A stretch of DNA of 64,000 nt, taken from positions 1 to 64,000 of the forward strand of contig NZ_JACHYN010000009.1 of the NCBI RefSeq assembly GCF_014192915.1, in the 5' to 3' direction. This DNA is from Azospirillum sp. OGB3 (GTDB taxonomy: Bacteria; Pseudomonadota; Alphaproteobacteria; Azospirillales; Azospirillaceae). Positions 1 to 11,027 of this stretch are shown here, piece by piece. Every line of letters begins with the position of its first letter. Positions within the stretch are counted from its first letter, which is position 1. The position numbers and the translations under genes are program-made. The notes beneath the pieces are model-generated. The model was given only the letters and a program-made list of their open reading frames with translations, had not been told where the DNA came from and did no database searches.

Positions 1-93
1 ATCGAGCCCGCTGCCGTCATCGCATGGTCAGCTTGGAGACGATGCCATCAGGCCATCGCCAACCAAGCCCACAAGCGTAAGGCGCAACTGTAA
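1..93 (+). CDS. C-terminal fragment of a probable transposase (cut by window edge)
   Basis: The first 90 bases are open in one plus-strand frame and end at TAA 91-93, giving 30 residues with the core WSAWRRCHQAIANQAHKRK. A Trp/Arg/His-rich tail of the form WSxWRRxHQA closes many insertion-sequence transposases, so this may be the end of an element lying mainly outside the window. No terminal inverted repeat can be identified, and the downstream bases belong to a chromosomal palindromic repeat. The assignment rests only on resemblance remembered from transposase C-termini; a chance open frame in GC-rich DNA is the alternative. Confidence 0.35.
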   Translation: MEPAAVIAWSAWRRCHQAIANQAHKRKAQL

Positions 94-99
94 TGCTAG

Positions 100-177
100 C
101 CCTCCCCCGCTTCGCAGGGGAGGGAATCATCCTCCCTCCCCTGCGTTAGCGGGGGTGGGCCGGGGTGGGGGCAAGGC
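100..177. repeat. GC-rich palindromic repeat, copy A
   Basis: Arms CCCTCCCC (100-107) and GGGGAGGG (117-124) form a hairpin. A second arm pair follows (CCTCCCTCCCC from 131, GGGGGTGGG from 151), and the element ends in GGGGGCAAGG. The same right end closes copy B near 14.2 kb. It lies between the transposase-like tail and the stop of the leftward dehydrogenase gene, and it could fold as RNA at the end of that transcript. Confidence 0.75.
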
Positions 178-194
178 CCTCAACGACAAGCGCC

Positions 195-974
195 CTACAG
201 CGTCCCCGCATAGGCGCCGCCGTCCAGCAGGACGTTCTGCCCGGTCATGAAGCCGGCGTGGGCGGAGCAGAGGAAGGCGCAGGCCGCGCCGAACTCCGCC
301 GGATCGCCGAAGCGGCCGGACGGGTTGCCAGCGCGGCGGAGGTCCATCTCCTCGTCCAGGCTGCGGTTGTTGGCCTTGGCCCCGCCTTCCATGGTGGCGC
401 GCAGGCGGTCGGTCTCGAAGGGGCCGGGCAGCAGGTTGTTGATCGTCACGTTGTGGCGCACGGTCTGGCGCGACAGCCCGGCGACAAAGCCGGTCAGCCC
501 CGCCCGCGCCCCGTTGGACAGGCCGAGGATGGGGATCGGCGCCTTGACCGCCGCCGAAGTGACGTTGACGATCCGCCCGAAGCGGCGGCCGATCATGCCG
601 TCCACCGTCGCCTTGATGAGGAAGATCGGGGCCAGCATGTTGGCCTCGACGGCGCGGACCCAGTCGTCGCGCTCCCAATCGCGGAAGTCGCCCGGCGGCG
701 GGCCGCCCGCGTTGTTGACGAGGATGTCCGGCTCCGGACAGGCGGCCAGCGCGGCGGCGCGCCCCTCCTCCGTCGCGATGTCGCCGACGGCGGTGGTCAC
801 GGTGGCGCCGGTCTCCTTGCGGATCTCCTCGGCGGCGGCCTCCAGCAGGTCGCGGCCGCGCGCCGTGATGGTGACCGCCACCCCTTCGCGCGCCAGCGCC
901 AGGGCGCAGGCCTTACCCAGTCCCTTGCTGGCTGCGCACACGATGGCGCGGCGTCCGGCGATTCCCAGATCCAT
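195..974 (-). CDS. Short-chain dehydrogenase/reductase-like protein with altered catalytic residues
   Basis: A 259-residue Rossmann-fold SDR protein. The cofactor loop near residues 11-20 reads CAASKGLG instead of TGxxxGxG; NNAG is present near residue 87 and the catalytic-serine segment VTSAAVK near 139. Thirteen and seventeen residues after that serine, where Tyr and Lys of the YxxxK motif belong, the protein has Ser and Arg (LSNGAR). SDR families with this change exist, and their activity is less certain than for FabG-type enzymes. ATG 974 has a good GGGAGGAG ribosome site. Its first 62 bases overlap the 3' end of hdaA in another frame, so the two are probably cotranscribed. The substrate cannot be predicted. 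Confidence 0.85.
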   Translation of the reverse strand: MDLGIAGRRAIVCAASKGLGKACALALAREGVAVTITARGRDLLEAAAEEIRKETGATVTTAVGDIATEEGRAAALAACPEPDILVNNAGGPPPGDFRDWERDDWVRAVEANMLAPIFLIKATVDGMIGRRFGRIVNVTSAAVKAPIPILGLSNGARAGLTGFVAGLSRQTVRHNVTINNLLPGPFETDRLRATMEGGAKANNRSLDEEMDLRRAGNPSGRFGDPAEFGAACAFLCSAHAGFMTGQNVLLDGGAYAGTL

Positions 975-1677
975 CCTCGTCTCCTCCCTTCCCGGCCTCC
1001 AGACCGGCCAGCACCTCGCGGGCCAGCGGCACGGTCAGGGGACGGTGCGCGGCCAGCGAGGCGCGGTCAAGCGCCGCGACCACCCGCCCAGCCGCCTCCA
1101 GCGACCGCTCCATCCGGGTCAGCAGGTAGGTGATGAGGTCCATGCCCGGCCGCAACTGGCGGTCGGCGAACAGCTTGACCAGCACGGCGGCGAGCAGGGC
1201 GTCGTCCGGCGCCTCCACCCCCACCGCGGGGGCCGCCTTGATGCGGGAGCGCAGGTCGGCCAGCTTCATCCGCCAGCGCGACGGCGGGCGCCGCGACAGC
1301 AGGAGCAGATGCCCGCCCGAGTCGCGGGCGAGGTTGTAGAGGTGGAACAGCGCCTCTTCCCGCGCCGGCGCACCGGCCACGCGGTCCGCGTCCTCCACCA
1401 CCACGGCGTTGGCGCGGGCGAGCAGCGCGTGCGGGTCGATCCGGTCCAACGCCTCGCCCAGCGCGATGGGGGCGTGGCTGCGCGCCCGCCAGACATGGCC
1501 CAGATGCGTCTTGCCGCAACCGTCCGGCCCGTACAGCGTCAGGGCCGGCGCCGGCCAGGACGGCCAGCGGTCGAGCCACGCCACCGCCTCGGCGTTGCTG
1601 GGCGCCACGAGGAAGTCCTCGCACCCCATGGCGGCGCGGTGTCCAAGGTCGAGCGGTATCTGAGCCGCAAGGGTCAT
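913..1677 (-). CDS. hdaA: DnaA-related regulatory ATPase HdaA (Hda)
   Basis: A 254-residue DnaA-homologous AAA+ protein without the DNA-binding domain of DnaA. In alphaproteobacteria HdaA binds the DNA polymerase sliding clamp and stimulates ATP hydrolysis by DnaA, preventing over-initiation. The N-terminus carries a clamp-binding motif, QIPLDL, at residues 6-11, followed by a Walker A motif, GPDGCGKTHL, near residue 50 and a sensor-like segment LLLLSRRPP. ATG 1677 was chosen because the clamp motif then sits at the N-terminus as in relatives; the alternative TTG at 1725 would overlap the permease gene. The C-terminus has a basic extension of about 27 residues encoded in the overlap with the SDR gene. 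Confidence 0.9.
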   Translation of the reverse strand: MTLAAQIPLDLGHRAAMGCEDFLVAPSNAEAVAWLDRWPSWPAPALTLYGPDGCGKTHLGHVWRARSHAPIALGEALDRIDPHALLARANAVVVEDADRVAGAPAREEALFHLYNLARDSGGHLLLLSRRPPSRWRMKLADLRSRIKAAPAVGVEAPDDALLAAVLVKLFADRQLRPGMDLITYLLTRMERSLEAAGRVVAALDRASLAAHRPLTVPLAREVLAGLEAGKGGDEDGSGNRRTPRHRVRSQQGTG

Positions 1678-1690
1678 AAGGCGGAGGCCA

Positions 1691-2752
1691 TCAGGAAGGG
1701 GTACCGCGGTAGTAGGGACTCTCAAGATAGCGCCCCAACGCGAAGCGTGTCAGCACCCCGATCACCGCCGCCACCGGAACGGCCAGCAGGACCCCCACGA
1801 AACCGAACAGCGACCCGCCGGCCAGCAGGGCGAAAATCACCCAGACCGCGTGCAGCCCGACCTTCTCGCCCACCAACTTCGGCGTCAGGACGTTGCCCTC
1901 CACCGCCTGCCCGAACAGGAAGATCGCAATGACGATGGCGACTCGCCACGGGTCGTCGAACTGCAGCAGGGCGAGCCCGGTGCTGGACACGAATCCGAAC
2001 AGCGAGCCGACATAGGGGATGAAGGACAACAGCCCCGCCATCAGCCCGATGACCAGCCCGAAATCCAGCCCCGCCAGCGACAGCGCCACCGCGTAGAACA
2101 CCCCGAGCACGAGGCAGACCAGCGCCTGCCCGCGGACGAAGCCGGCCAACGTCTCGTCGACCTCCCGCGCCTGCTCGCGGATGGTCGCGGCGTGATGCAG
2201 GGGCAGCCAGCCGTTCACCTTGGCGACCAGGATGTCCCAGTCGCGCATCAGGTAGAAGGCCACGATCGGCGTGATGAACATCACCGACAGGACGTCGAAC
2301 AGCGCCAGCCCGCCGGACAGGATGTGCTTCAGCACCCGGCCGACCCAGCCGACGACATCGCCGGCGTAGGTGCCGGCGGCGCCGCGCAGCCGCTCCACAT
2401 CCTCCGGCGACAGGCGGTGCACCAGCCGGTCCAGCATCGGCATCAGCCGGTCCCGCGCGGCGTTGGCGTAGTTGGGAAGCACCTCGATCAGGTGGGACAC
2501 CTGCGACTGCACCAGCGGCAGCAGCAGCAGGACCATCACCACCAGGACCAGGACGAAGGACAGCAGCACCAGCGTCGTCGCGAGCCAGCGCGGCAGGCGC
2601 CAGCGCTCCACCCGATCGACCACCGGATCGAGCAGATAGGCGACCGCCAGCCCGACCACGAAGGGCAGCAGCATGCCGGACAGCAGCCACAGAACCAGGA
2701 CGAACAGGCCAAGCCCGATCAGCCAGAAGCGGATCTGCTTGCCCGTCGTCAC
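1691..2752 (-). CDS. AI-2E family (PerM-like) membrane protein
   Basis: A 353-residue polytopic inner-membrane protein of the AI-2E transporter/PerM family. Hydrophobic segments begin with FWLIGLGLFVLVLWLLSG near residue 9, a membrane pair lies at about 60-85, and a cluster of helices at the C-terminal half contains the family-typical LxxGLLSFIPYVG and the late PKLVGEKVGLHAVWV. Family members export small signals or ions, but the substrate is unknown here. The start is GTG 2752, whose last bases overlap the TGA of the upstream phosphatidyltransferase gene (GTGA), implying translational coupling. hdaA begins 13 bases downstream, an arrangement shared by many alphaproteobacteria. Confidence 0.88.
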   Translation of the reverse strand: MTTGKQIRFWLIGLGLFVLVLWLLSGMLLPFVVGLAVAYLLDPVVDRVERWRLPRWLATTLVLLSFVLVLVVMVLLLLPLVQSQVSHLIEVLPNYANAARDRLMPMLDRLVHRLSPEDVERLRGAAGTYAGDVVGWVGRVLKHILSGGLALFDVLSVMFITPIVAFYLMRDWDILVAKVNGWLPLHHAATIREQAREVDETLAGFVRGQALVCLVLGVFYAVALSLAGLDFGLVIGLMAGLLSFIPYVGSLFGFVSSTGLALLQFDDPWRVAIVIAIFLFGQAVEGNVLTPKLVGEKVGLHAVWVIFALLAGGSLFGFVGVLLAVPVAAVIGVLTRFALGRYLESPYYRGTPS

Positions 2753-3309
2753 GGCACCCCTCCGTGCCGGCTGAACAGAAGGCCGCCGCGGTAGATATAG
2801 GCCAGCCCCGACAGCACCGTCGTCGCGGCGCAAACCCAGATCAGCAGGGGCACCAGCTCCCGCCCGAACAGGTGGAAGTCGGGCAGCCCCAGCCCCGCCG
2901 GGGCCAGCACCGCCGCCGCCAGGGCAAGCTGCACCGCCGTGTTGATCTTGCTGACGTAGAGCGGCTGCATCGCCAGCGACTCCTTCAGCGTGTAGAGCAG
3001 CATCACCCCGCCGACGATCATCAGGTCGCGGAACACCACCAGGATGACCAGCCACAGCGGCAGCACGCCGATGTGGCCTAGCGAGACGTAGACGCTGACC
3101 AGCAGCGCCTTGTCGGCGATCGGGTCGAGATAGGCGCCCAGCACCGTGCGGGCACGGAACATGCGGGCCACAGCGCCGTCCACGGCGTCGGACACCCCTG
3201 CCCCGACGAACAGCCAGAAGGCGACCCCCAGCTCCCCGGCCAGGATGAAATAGACGGCGACCGGCACCACCAGGATGCGGCCGAAGGTGATGATGTTCGG
3301 GATGCTCAC
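2749..3309 (-). CDS. CDP-alcohol phosphatidyltransferase (PgsA-like)
   Basis: A 186-residue integral membrane enzyme. Residues about 40-66 carry the complete CDP-alcohol phosphatidyltransferase signature DG-x2-AR-x8-G-x3-D-x3-D (DAVDGAVAR ... GAYLDPIADK), whose aspartates bind metal and the CDP-diacylglycerol head group. Size and sequence best fit phosphatidylglycerophosphate synthase, the committed step to phosphatidylglycerol and cardiolipin, but cardiolipin-synthase-like members share the motif. Six hydrophobic segments are visible. The start is GTG 3309 (MSIPNIIT). Its 3' end overlaps the start of the permease gene by four bases. Confidence 0.87.
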   Translation of the reverse strand: MSIPNIITFGRILVVPVAVYFILAGELGVAFWLFVGAGVSDAVDGAVARMFRARTVLGAYLDPIADKALLVSVYVSLGHIGVLPLWLVILVVFRDLMIVGGVMLLYTLKESLAMQPLYVSKINTAVQLALAAAVLAPAGLGLPDFHLFGRELVPLLIWVCAATTVLSGLAYIYRGGLLFSRHGGVP

Positions 3310-3414
3310 CGCGGTGCCTTCTGCCGTTGTCCCTTACGCCGCCGTTTCCATGGGTGTCGGTCCCGGCCCGTCTGTAACGCCGCTGGACGGCCTGCCGTCA
3401 CGCCCTTCCAACCA

Positions 3415-4866
3415 TCAGGGGCGCGCCGTGCCGGTGGCCGGCAGCGTGCCCAGGATGCGCGGCGGCGCCCCCGGCGCCCCCGGCGCGGTCGGCGGCGCGC
3501 CGATCGGGGCCGGAGTCATGCTGGGATAGGCCGACGGCGCGGCGGTGGCCGGCGAGAAGGCGGACGGAGTCACCGGGACGGACGCCGGAGACGCCGCGGC
3601 GGGCTGTGCCGGGGACGACGCCCCGGCGCCCTTCGCCAGCACCTGGAGCTGCCATTCCGGCGTGGGCGCGGCCGGCGGAAGCGGCTGGCCCGGAACGGGG
3701 ACCGGAACCGGCGCGGCGACCGCCCCGGTGCGGGCGAGGCCGAGGTCGCGGCGGGCCAGCGCCTGGCGCAGCCGCTCCACGTCGCCGCGGTGGGTCAGCG
3801 CGACCAGCGCCTCGTAGCGGCTGATCGACAGCACGTCGGTGCGGGTGACGGCGTTGACCGTGGCGAGCCGCTTGCGCGCCTCCACCCAGTCGTTGAGGCT
3901 GGCCAGCGGCACGCGCACCAGCGTCGCCTGCTCCGGCCCGCTCGCCACGGTGTTGTCGCGGCGGTAGGATTCGTCGATGGCGGCCGATACGAAGGTCGTC
4001 GCGCGGGTCAGGAAGTCGCCGGCCCGGTCGGCCATGTCGGCCTTCACGTTCACCGTCTGCTGGTCCCGCGCGCCGTCGGGGGTGTAGTGGGTCACCTCGA
4101 CCGCCAGCGGACGGCCGAGATCCAGCCCGCCCGCCGGCAGGTCGGTCTTGGCGACGACCACGCCGCCGGCGTTGTAGCGCTGGGCGATGCGGGCCAATGC
4201 CTCGGGATCGCCGGACAGCGCCTCGTTCACGCCGATGGCGGAAATGTCGGCCAACTCCCCGTCCGGAACGACCAGCGGCACCAGCGAGGCGCCGGTTTGC
4301 CGGCCCTCCCAGGCCTCGCGCCAATCGGTGCGGTCCTCCCACAGCACGGGGCGACCGTCCACGACGGTGACCGGCAGGATCACGTAGGGCCGGGCCGGCG
4401 GCTCGACATACTGCTGGCCGCCGCCGGCCAGCGTCTCGCGCACGGAATTGGGACGGAAGCGCACGGTGATGCTGCCGACATAGCGGGTGGCCGACACCTT
4501 CTCGTCGTCGATCTCGAAGCCCTGGACCAGCCGGGCGAGCTCGATGTCCGACACCCGCGGCACGCTGGTGGCGGTGGGGACGAGGCGCTTGTACAGCTCC
4601 GCCCAGGCCTTCACCTGCGCATCGCGGATCGCCTGATCGCGGGCGGCGTTGGCGTTGGCGGCGCTGACGTCCACCTTCACGCCTGACACGGTGAAGGGGT
4701 CCGCCGCCGGAACCGCCGCGGGCGCCGTCCCAGAACTTGCCGGAGCCGCCACCGCGGGTGGCGCGGCACCGGGCACCTGCGCGTCCACGGGGCCGGCCGG
4801 AACGGCCAGGGCCACGGTGATGGCGGCGAAGCCCGCAAACAGCGGCGCATGGCGGCGGTGGAGCAT
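3415..4866 (-). CDS. DUF2066 family exported protein
   Basis: A 483-residue protein with a signal peptide-like start (MLHRRHAPLFAGFAAITVALA, cleavage likely after VDA near residue 29) and the DUF2066 core from about residue 60: an Ala-rich region, then AWAELYKRLVP and later the conserved YVGSITVRF and YVILPV segments. The C-terminal third is rich in Pro and Ala, including VPVPVPG repeats, and probably disordered. DUF2066 proteins are widespread next to purM in proteobacteria, yet no function is established. It runs divergently from purM across a 108-base gap that must hold both promoters. Confidence 0.8.
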   Translation of the reverse strand: MLHRRHAPLFAGFAAITVALAVPAGPVDAQVPGAAPPAVAAPASSGTAPAAVPAADPFTVSGVKVDVSAANANAARDQAIRDAQVKAWAELYKRLVPTATSVPRVSDIELARLVQGFEIDDEKVSATRYVGSITVRFRPNSVRETLAGGGQQYVEPPARPYVILPVTVVDGRPVLWEDRTDWREAWEGRQTGASLVPLVVPDGELADISAIGVNEALSGDPEALARIAQRYNAGGVVVAKTDLPAGGLDLGRPLAVEVTHYTPDGARDQQTVNVKADMADRAGDFLTRATTFVSAAIDESYRRDNTVASGPEQATLVRVPLASLNDWVEARKRLATVNAVTRTDVLSISRYEALVALTHRGDVERLRQALARRDLGLARTGAVAAPVPVPVPGQPLPPAAPTPEWQLQVLAKGAGASSPAQPAAASPASVPVTPSAFSPATAAPSAYPSMTPAPIGAPPTAPGAPGAPPRILGTLPATGTARP

Positions 4867-4974
4867 TGCAAAGCCTTCCGATTCGAGTATGTTCGGCCCG
4901 TTCCCTATTGACCCGGCCCAAAATGACCCGGTTCAGGTGGCCCAGGTATATAGCTCAGCCCAAGCGAGGATACC

Positions 4975-6044
<1,070 letters not shown>

Positions 6045-6057
<13 letters not shown>

Positions 6058-6728
6058 CGGCATCCGGACTAAAGGCAGCCGCTCTGAAGGTTGGGGTCCT
6101 GATTTCCGGGCGCGGCAGCAATCTGCAGGCGTTGATCGACGCCTGCGCCGCCCCGGACTTTCCGGCGGAGATCGCTCTGGTGCTCTCCAACAAGGCCGAC
6201 GCCTATGGGTTGGAGCGCGCCACCGCCGCCGCAGTCCCGGTCGCCGTGGTCAACCATCGCGACTTCCCCGGCGACAAGCGCGCCTTCGAAGAGGCCATGG
6301 ACGCGCGGCTGCGCGAGGCGGGCGTCGAGCTGGTCTGTCTGGCCGGTTTCATGCGGCTGCTGTCGCCCTGGTTCGTCGAGCGCTGGCACGATCGGATGAT
6401 CAACATCCACCCGTCGCTCCTGCCCTCCTTCAAGGGGCTGGACACGCACCAGCGGGCGCTGGACGCCGGGGTGCGCTTCCACGGCTGCACCGTCCATTAC
6501 GTGCGCCCGGAGATGGACGAGGGGCCGATCATCGCCCAGGCCGCGGTGCCGGTCCTGCCCGGCGACGACGCCGACCGGCTGTCCGCCCGCGTGCTGGAGG
6601 CCGAGCACCGGCTCTATCCCCAGGCCCTGCGCCTGATCGCCGAGGGCCGCGCGCGCGTCGAGGATGGCCGGGTGACCCTGTCCGGTCCTGATACGAATCT
6701 GCCGACGCTGATCAACCCGCCAGCCTAA
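6045..6728 (+). CDS. purN: Phosphoribosylglycinamide formyltransferase
   Basis: A 227-residue GART that transfers a formyl group from 10-formyltetrahydrofolate to GAR in purine synthesis. The phosphate-binding loop [10 protein letters not shown] lies near residue 20. The catalytic set is complete: Asn and His in [11 protein letters not shown] near residue 120 and Asp in the EMDEGPII segment near 160. ATG 6045 overlaps the final 13 bases of purM in a different frame, a typical coupled purMN pair. The first eleven residues before LKVGVLISG look like a short extension compared with E. coli PurN. Confidence 0.93.
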
Positions 6729-6810
6729 GTCGCCCAAGCGAGACCCTTGCCGCAACCGTCCGCACTCCCCACATTCTCCGCCGGAACCATAACAGGGGAG
6801 GCAAAGGGCG

Positions 6811-6960
6811 ATGGCGGTTACCGATCACGGCCACAATCCGGTCAGCGAGGATGTCGTCCGCCGCCACGAGGCGGGCTGGCACGCCTTCACGCGCTTCATG
6901 ACGCTGGCGACCGCAGGCGTAATCGCCGTGCTGGTCTTCATGGCGATTTTCCTGGTCTGA
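6811..6960 (+). CDS. aa3-type cytochrome c oxidase subunit IV (small)
   Basis: A 49-residue single-span protein. The soluble N-terminus EDVVRRHEAGWHAFTRFM is followed by one transmembrane helix (MTLATAGVIAVLVFMAIFLV) running to the end. The HxxGWHxFxRF pattern is that of bacterial aa3-type oxidase subunit IV (COX4_pro_2 family), a small peripheral helix of the terminal oxidase. It is preceded by a GGGGAGG ribosome site about ten bases upstream. It stands alone after purN; the catalytic oxidase subunits are not in this window. Confidence 0.85.
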   Translation: MAVTDHGHNPVSEDVVRRHEAGWHAFTRFMTLATAGVIAVLVFMAIFLV

Positions 6961-6994
6961 CGGCCCGTTCAAGCGGCCAACCGGAAAGCTATGG

Positions 6995-7012
6995 CGGGGC
7001 GCTTACGCCCCG
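6995..7012. terminator. Stem-loop at convergent gene ends
   Basis: CGGGGCG (6995-7001) pairs perfectly with CGCCCCG (7006-7012) around a CTTA loop. It overlaps the stop codon of the leftward 159-residue gene and lies 35 bases after the oxidase subunit gene. No T-run follows, so termination is only inferred. Confidence 0.4.
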
Positions 7013-7482
7013 TCCGGCAGACGGCCGATCAGAAGGTCGCGCATTTCGCCGACCAGAGAATCCACCTGCTGCTCCCACGTCTCGGTGCCGCCCTGGATGG
7101 CGTGCATGACGTGGGTTGCGAGATGGATCAGCGCGGCGCGCACGCAATCCTCGGCCGGGAAATCCAGCCCAATCGTGTCCTGAAGGAACTGGCCGAGCTG
7201 GTCGGCGGAATTCCAAGGGTGGACGACCACCGTGTTGAAGCCGCTGGTCCCCAGGAACACCGCGTTCAGGGCCGTCGCCTGCGCGTTGATCGCGTCGATG
7301 GCCGCGTCCTGTTCGATGTTGCCGCGCAGCACCTCCTGGAAGGCCGCCAGACACTGGTCGACGTAGCCGCGCACCAGCAGTTCCACCACGCCCGGATCGC
7401 TCAGGTCGTTCCTGCCCTTCACGAGGGGCGGCAGCGGTTCCAGCAGGGCCGCGACGATCGGCTTGACGTCCGGATTTTCCAT
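7003..7482 (-). CDS. Conserved hypothetical protein (159 aa)
   Basis: I do not recognise this family. The protein is soluble and predominantly helical by composition: VVELLVRGYVDQCLAAFQEVL, then a long Ala-rich helix and a late segment RAALIHLATHVMHAIQGG, ending in a helix with EMRDLLIGRLPDG. There is no signal peptide or membrane span. ATG 7482 is preceded by AGGAG at good spacing. It lies downstream of ndk on the same strand, but an intrinsic terminator separates the two. Confidence 0.7.
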   Translation of the reverse strand: MENPDVKPIVAALLEPLPPLVKGRNDLSDPGVVELLVRGYVDQCLAAFQEVLRGNIEQDAAIDAINAQATALNAVFLGTSGFNTVVVHPWNSADQLGQFLQDTIGLDFPAEDCVRAALIHLATHVMHAIQGGTETWEQQVDSLVGEMRDLLIGRLPDGA

Positions 7483-7600
7483 GGCGGGGGTACTCCTAGC
7501 GGTAGAATCCCCGAATACTCGACTTCGCCACGCCTGTCCACGACGCCGTGACCCGGCGCGGGCGACAAGTTGCGGGCGGAATGCCCTGAATCGCCTCTGA

Positions 7601-7634
7601 ATCGAAAAGGGCCGCCCCGGTCGGGACGGCCCTT
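7601..7634 (-). terminator. Intrinsic terminator of ndk
   Basis: Read leftward, AAGGGCCGTCCCG pairs with CGGGGCGGCCCTT with a single mismatch and is followed by TTTTCGAT. It lies about 30 bases after the ndk stop, in the position and form expected for a Rho-independent terminator. Confidence 0.7.
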
Positions 7635-7665
7635 CGCGCAAGACGGCGACGCGGAGAAACCGCGA

Positions 7666-8088
7666 TCAGCCCACCAGCTCGATGCCGGCGAAGAAGAAGG
7701 CGATCTCCTGCGCGGCGGTCTCCGGAGCGTCGGAGCCGTGCACCGAGTTGGCCTCGATCGACTCGGCGAACTCCTTGCGGATGGTGCCCTCGGCGGCGTT
7801 GGCCGGGTTGGTGGCGCCCATGATCTCGCGGTTGCGGGCGATGGCGTTCTCGCCTTCCAGGACCTGGAGCACGACCGGGCCGGAGATCATGAAGGAGACG
7901 AGGTCGTTGAAGAACGGACGCTCGCGATGCACGCCGTAGAACTGCTCGGCCTGGGCCTGGGACAGCTGGACGCGCTTCTGCGCGACGATGCGCAGGCCGC
8001 CGTCCTCGAACTTGGCGTTGATCTTGCCGGTCAGGTTGCGGCGGGTGGCATCGGGCTTGATGATCGAGAGGGTGCGTTCGACGGCCAT
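7666..8088 (-). CDS. ndk: Nucleoside diphosphate kinase
   Basis: A 140-residue enzyme that balances NTP pools by moving the gamma-phosphate through a phosphohistidine. All landmarks are present: TLSIIKPDA at residues 6-14, the nucleotide-binding [11 protein letters not shown] near 51, IMGATNP near 90 and the active-site His117 in NSVHGSD. The length is standard. It stands as a single gene with its own promoter-like sequence upstream and a terminator downstream, and is divergent from the ABC-F gene. Confidence 0.97.
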   Translation of the reverse strand: MAVERTLSIIKPDATRRNLTGKINAKFEDGGLRIVAQKRVQLSQAQAEQFYGVHRERPFFNDLVSFMISGPVVLQVLEGENAIARNREIMGATNPANAAEGTIRKEFAESIEANSVHGSDAPETAAQEIAFFFAGIELVG

Positions 8089-8156
8089 GGCGGTGGGCTC
8101 CTGCTGGAAATGCGTTATGGGCGCCGCTGGTTTGGCCGGGGCGCCGATTGCGCGGG

Positions 8157-8185
8157 GTTATATAGCCGCTTTTCGGCCACGGCAA
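8157..8185 (-). promoter_or_regulatory. Candidate housekeeping promoter of ndk
   Basis: On the minus strand TTGCCG (8185-8180) is separated by exactly 17 bases from TATAAC (8162-8157), about 70 bases ahead of the ndk start. Both hexamers are close to the sigma-70 consensus, and this is the only AT-rich spot of the divergent region. Confidence 0.5.
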
Positions 8186-8290
8186 CCGGTTCGTGAGGCC
8201 GCTTCACGTCCTGCCGCGCGGCTGCCATGAAGGGTTGCCCCGCGGGTCCCGCTTCAAATCGTGGTTTCCCCGTGGTAAACCGGCGCCGAT

Positions 8291-10182
<1,892 letters not shown>

Positions 10183-10186
<4 letters not shown>

Positions 10187-10884
10187 GCGTGCCGCGCAAC
10201 GTGGCCTTCACCGGAGCGGGCTCGCTCCCCGCCACGGTCGCCCGCCGCGGGCGGCAGGACCACGGGGAGGAGCGGACTTCCGACGTCCTGGCCGCCTTCC
10301 GCGCCAACCTGCCGGATGGACGGGTGTCGCTGGGCGACCTGATCCAGGCGCTGGGCGACCGCTCGCTGGGCACCATCCTGCTGGCCCTGTCGTTGCCGAC
10401 CATCGCGCCGGTGCCGCTGGGCGTGTCCTGCCTGTTCGACCTCCCGATCCTGCTCTTCTCCGCCCAGATGGCCTTCGGCAAGCGCGGCGCCGCCCTGCCC
10501 GGCTGGATTCTGCGCCGCTCGGTCAGCCGCTCCCTCGCCGCCCGCATGATCGACAAGGCGATGCCGCGGCTGACCGCCATCGAGAGGATGCTGAAGCCGC
10601 GCCACAGCCGCTTCGCCAGCATCGACGGGGAACGCTGGTTCGGCGTGCTGGTGCTGCTTCTGTCGCTGACCTGCGTGGTGCCGCTGCCGCTGACCGGCTG
10701 GCTGCCCGGCTTCGCCCTGGTCCTGCTGTCCCTGGGCCTGATCGAGCGCGACGGGGCCGCCGTCGCGGTCAGCCTCGCCCTCACCGTGGCCGCCCTGGTC
10801 TTCTTCGCGCTGGTCGCCAGCAGCCTGTCCTACGCCGGCCAGACCCTGCTGTCCCTCACGTCATATCCCGCGTTTATGGCATAG
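10183..10884 (+). CDS. exoD: ExoD family membrane protein
   Basis: A 233-residue inner-membrane protein of the ExoD family, named after a Sinorhizobium gene needed for normal exopolysaccharide and nodule invasion; its biochemical role is unknown. Family segments seen are RVSLGDLIQALGDRSLGTIL near residue 48, the loop ALSLPTIAPVPLG and FDLPILLFSAQMA, followed by three more hydrophobic helices at the C-terminus. ATG 10183 overlaps the TGA of the ABC-F gene, so the two are translationally coupled. Confidence 0.85.
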
Positions 10885-11027
10885 CTCCCGCCGCTTCGGC
10901 CGGTTGCGGGGGAACCCGGGATGCGACATAAGTGCGCTCTGGGATTGTTAGGTTCGGGACCCCCCGAGGCTCCAGCTTGTTTAGCCCCGGGGTAAAACGC
11001 TCAACAGCCAACGGCGAAAGGCCGATC

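Noticed and set aside
4908-4952. TTGACC with a TATATA word upstream of purM as a promoter
   Set aside because: The spacing of more than 30 bases is too long for sigma-70; no consistent pair was found.
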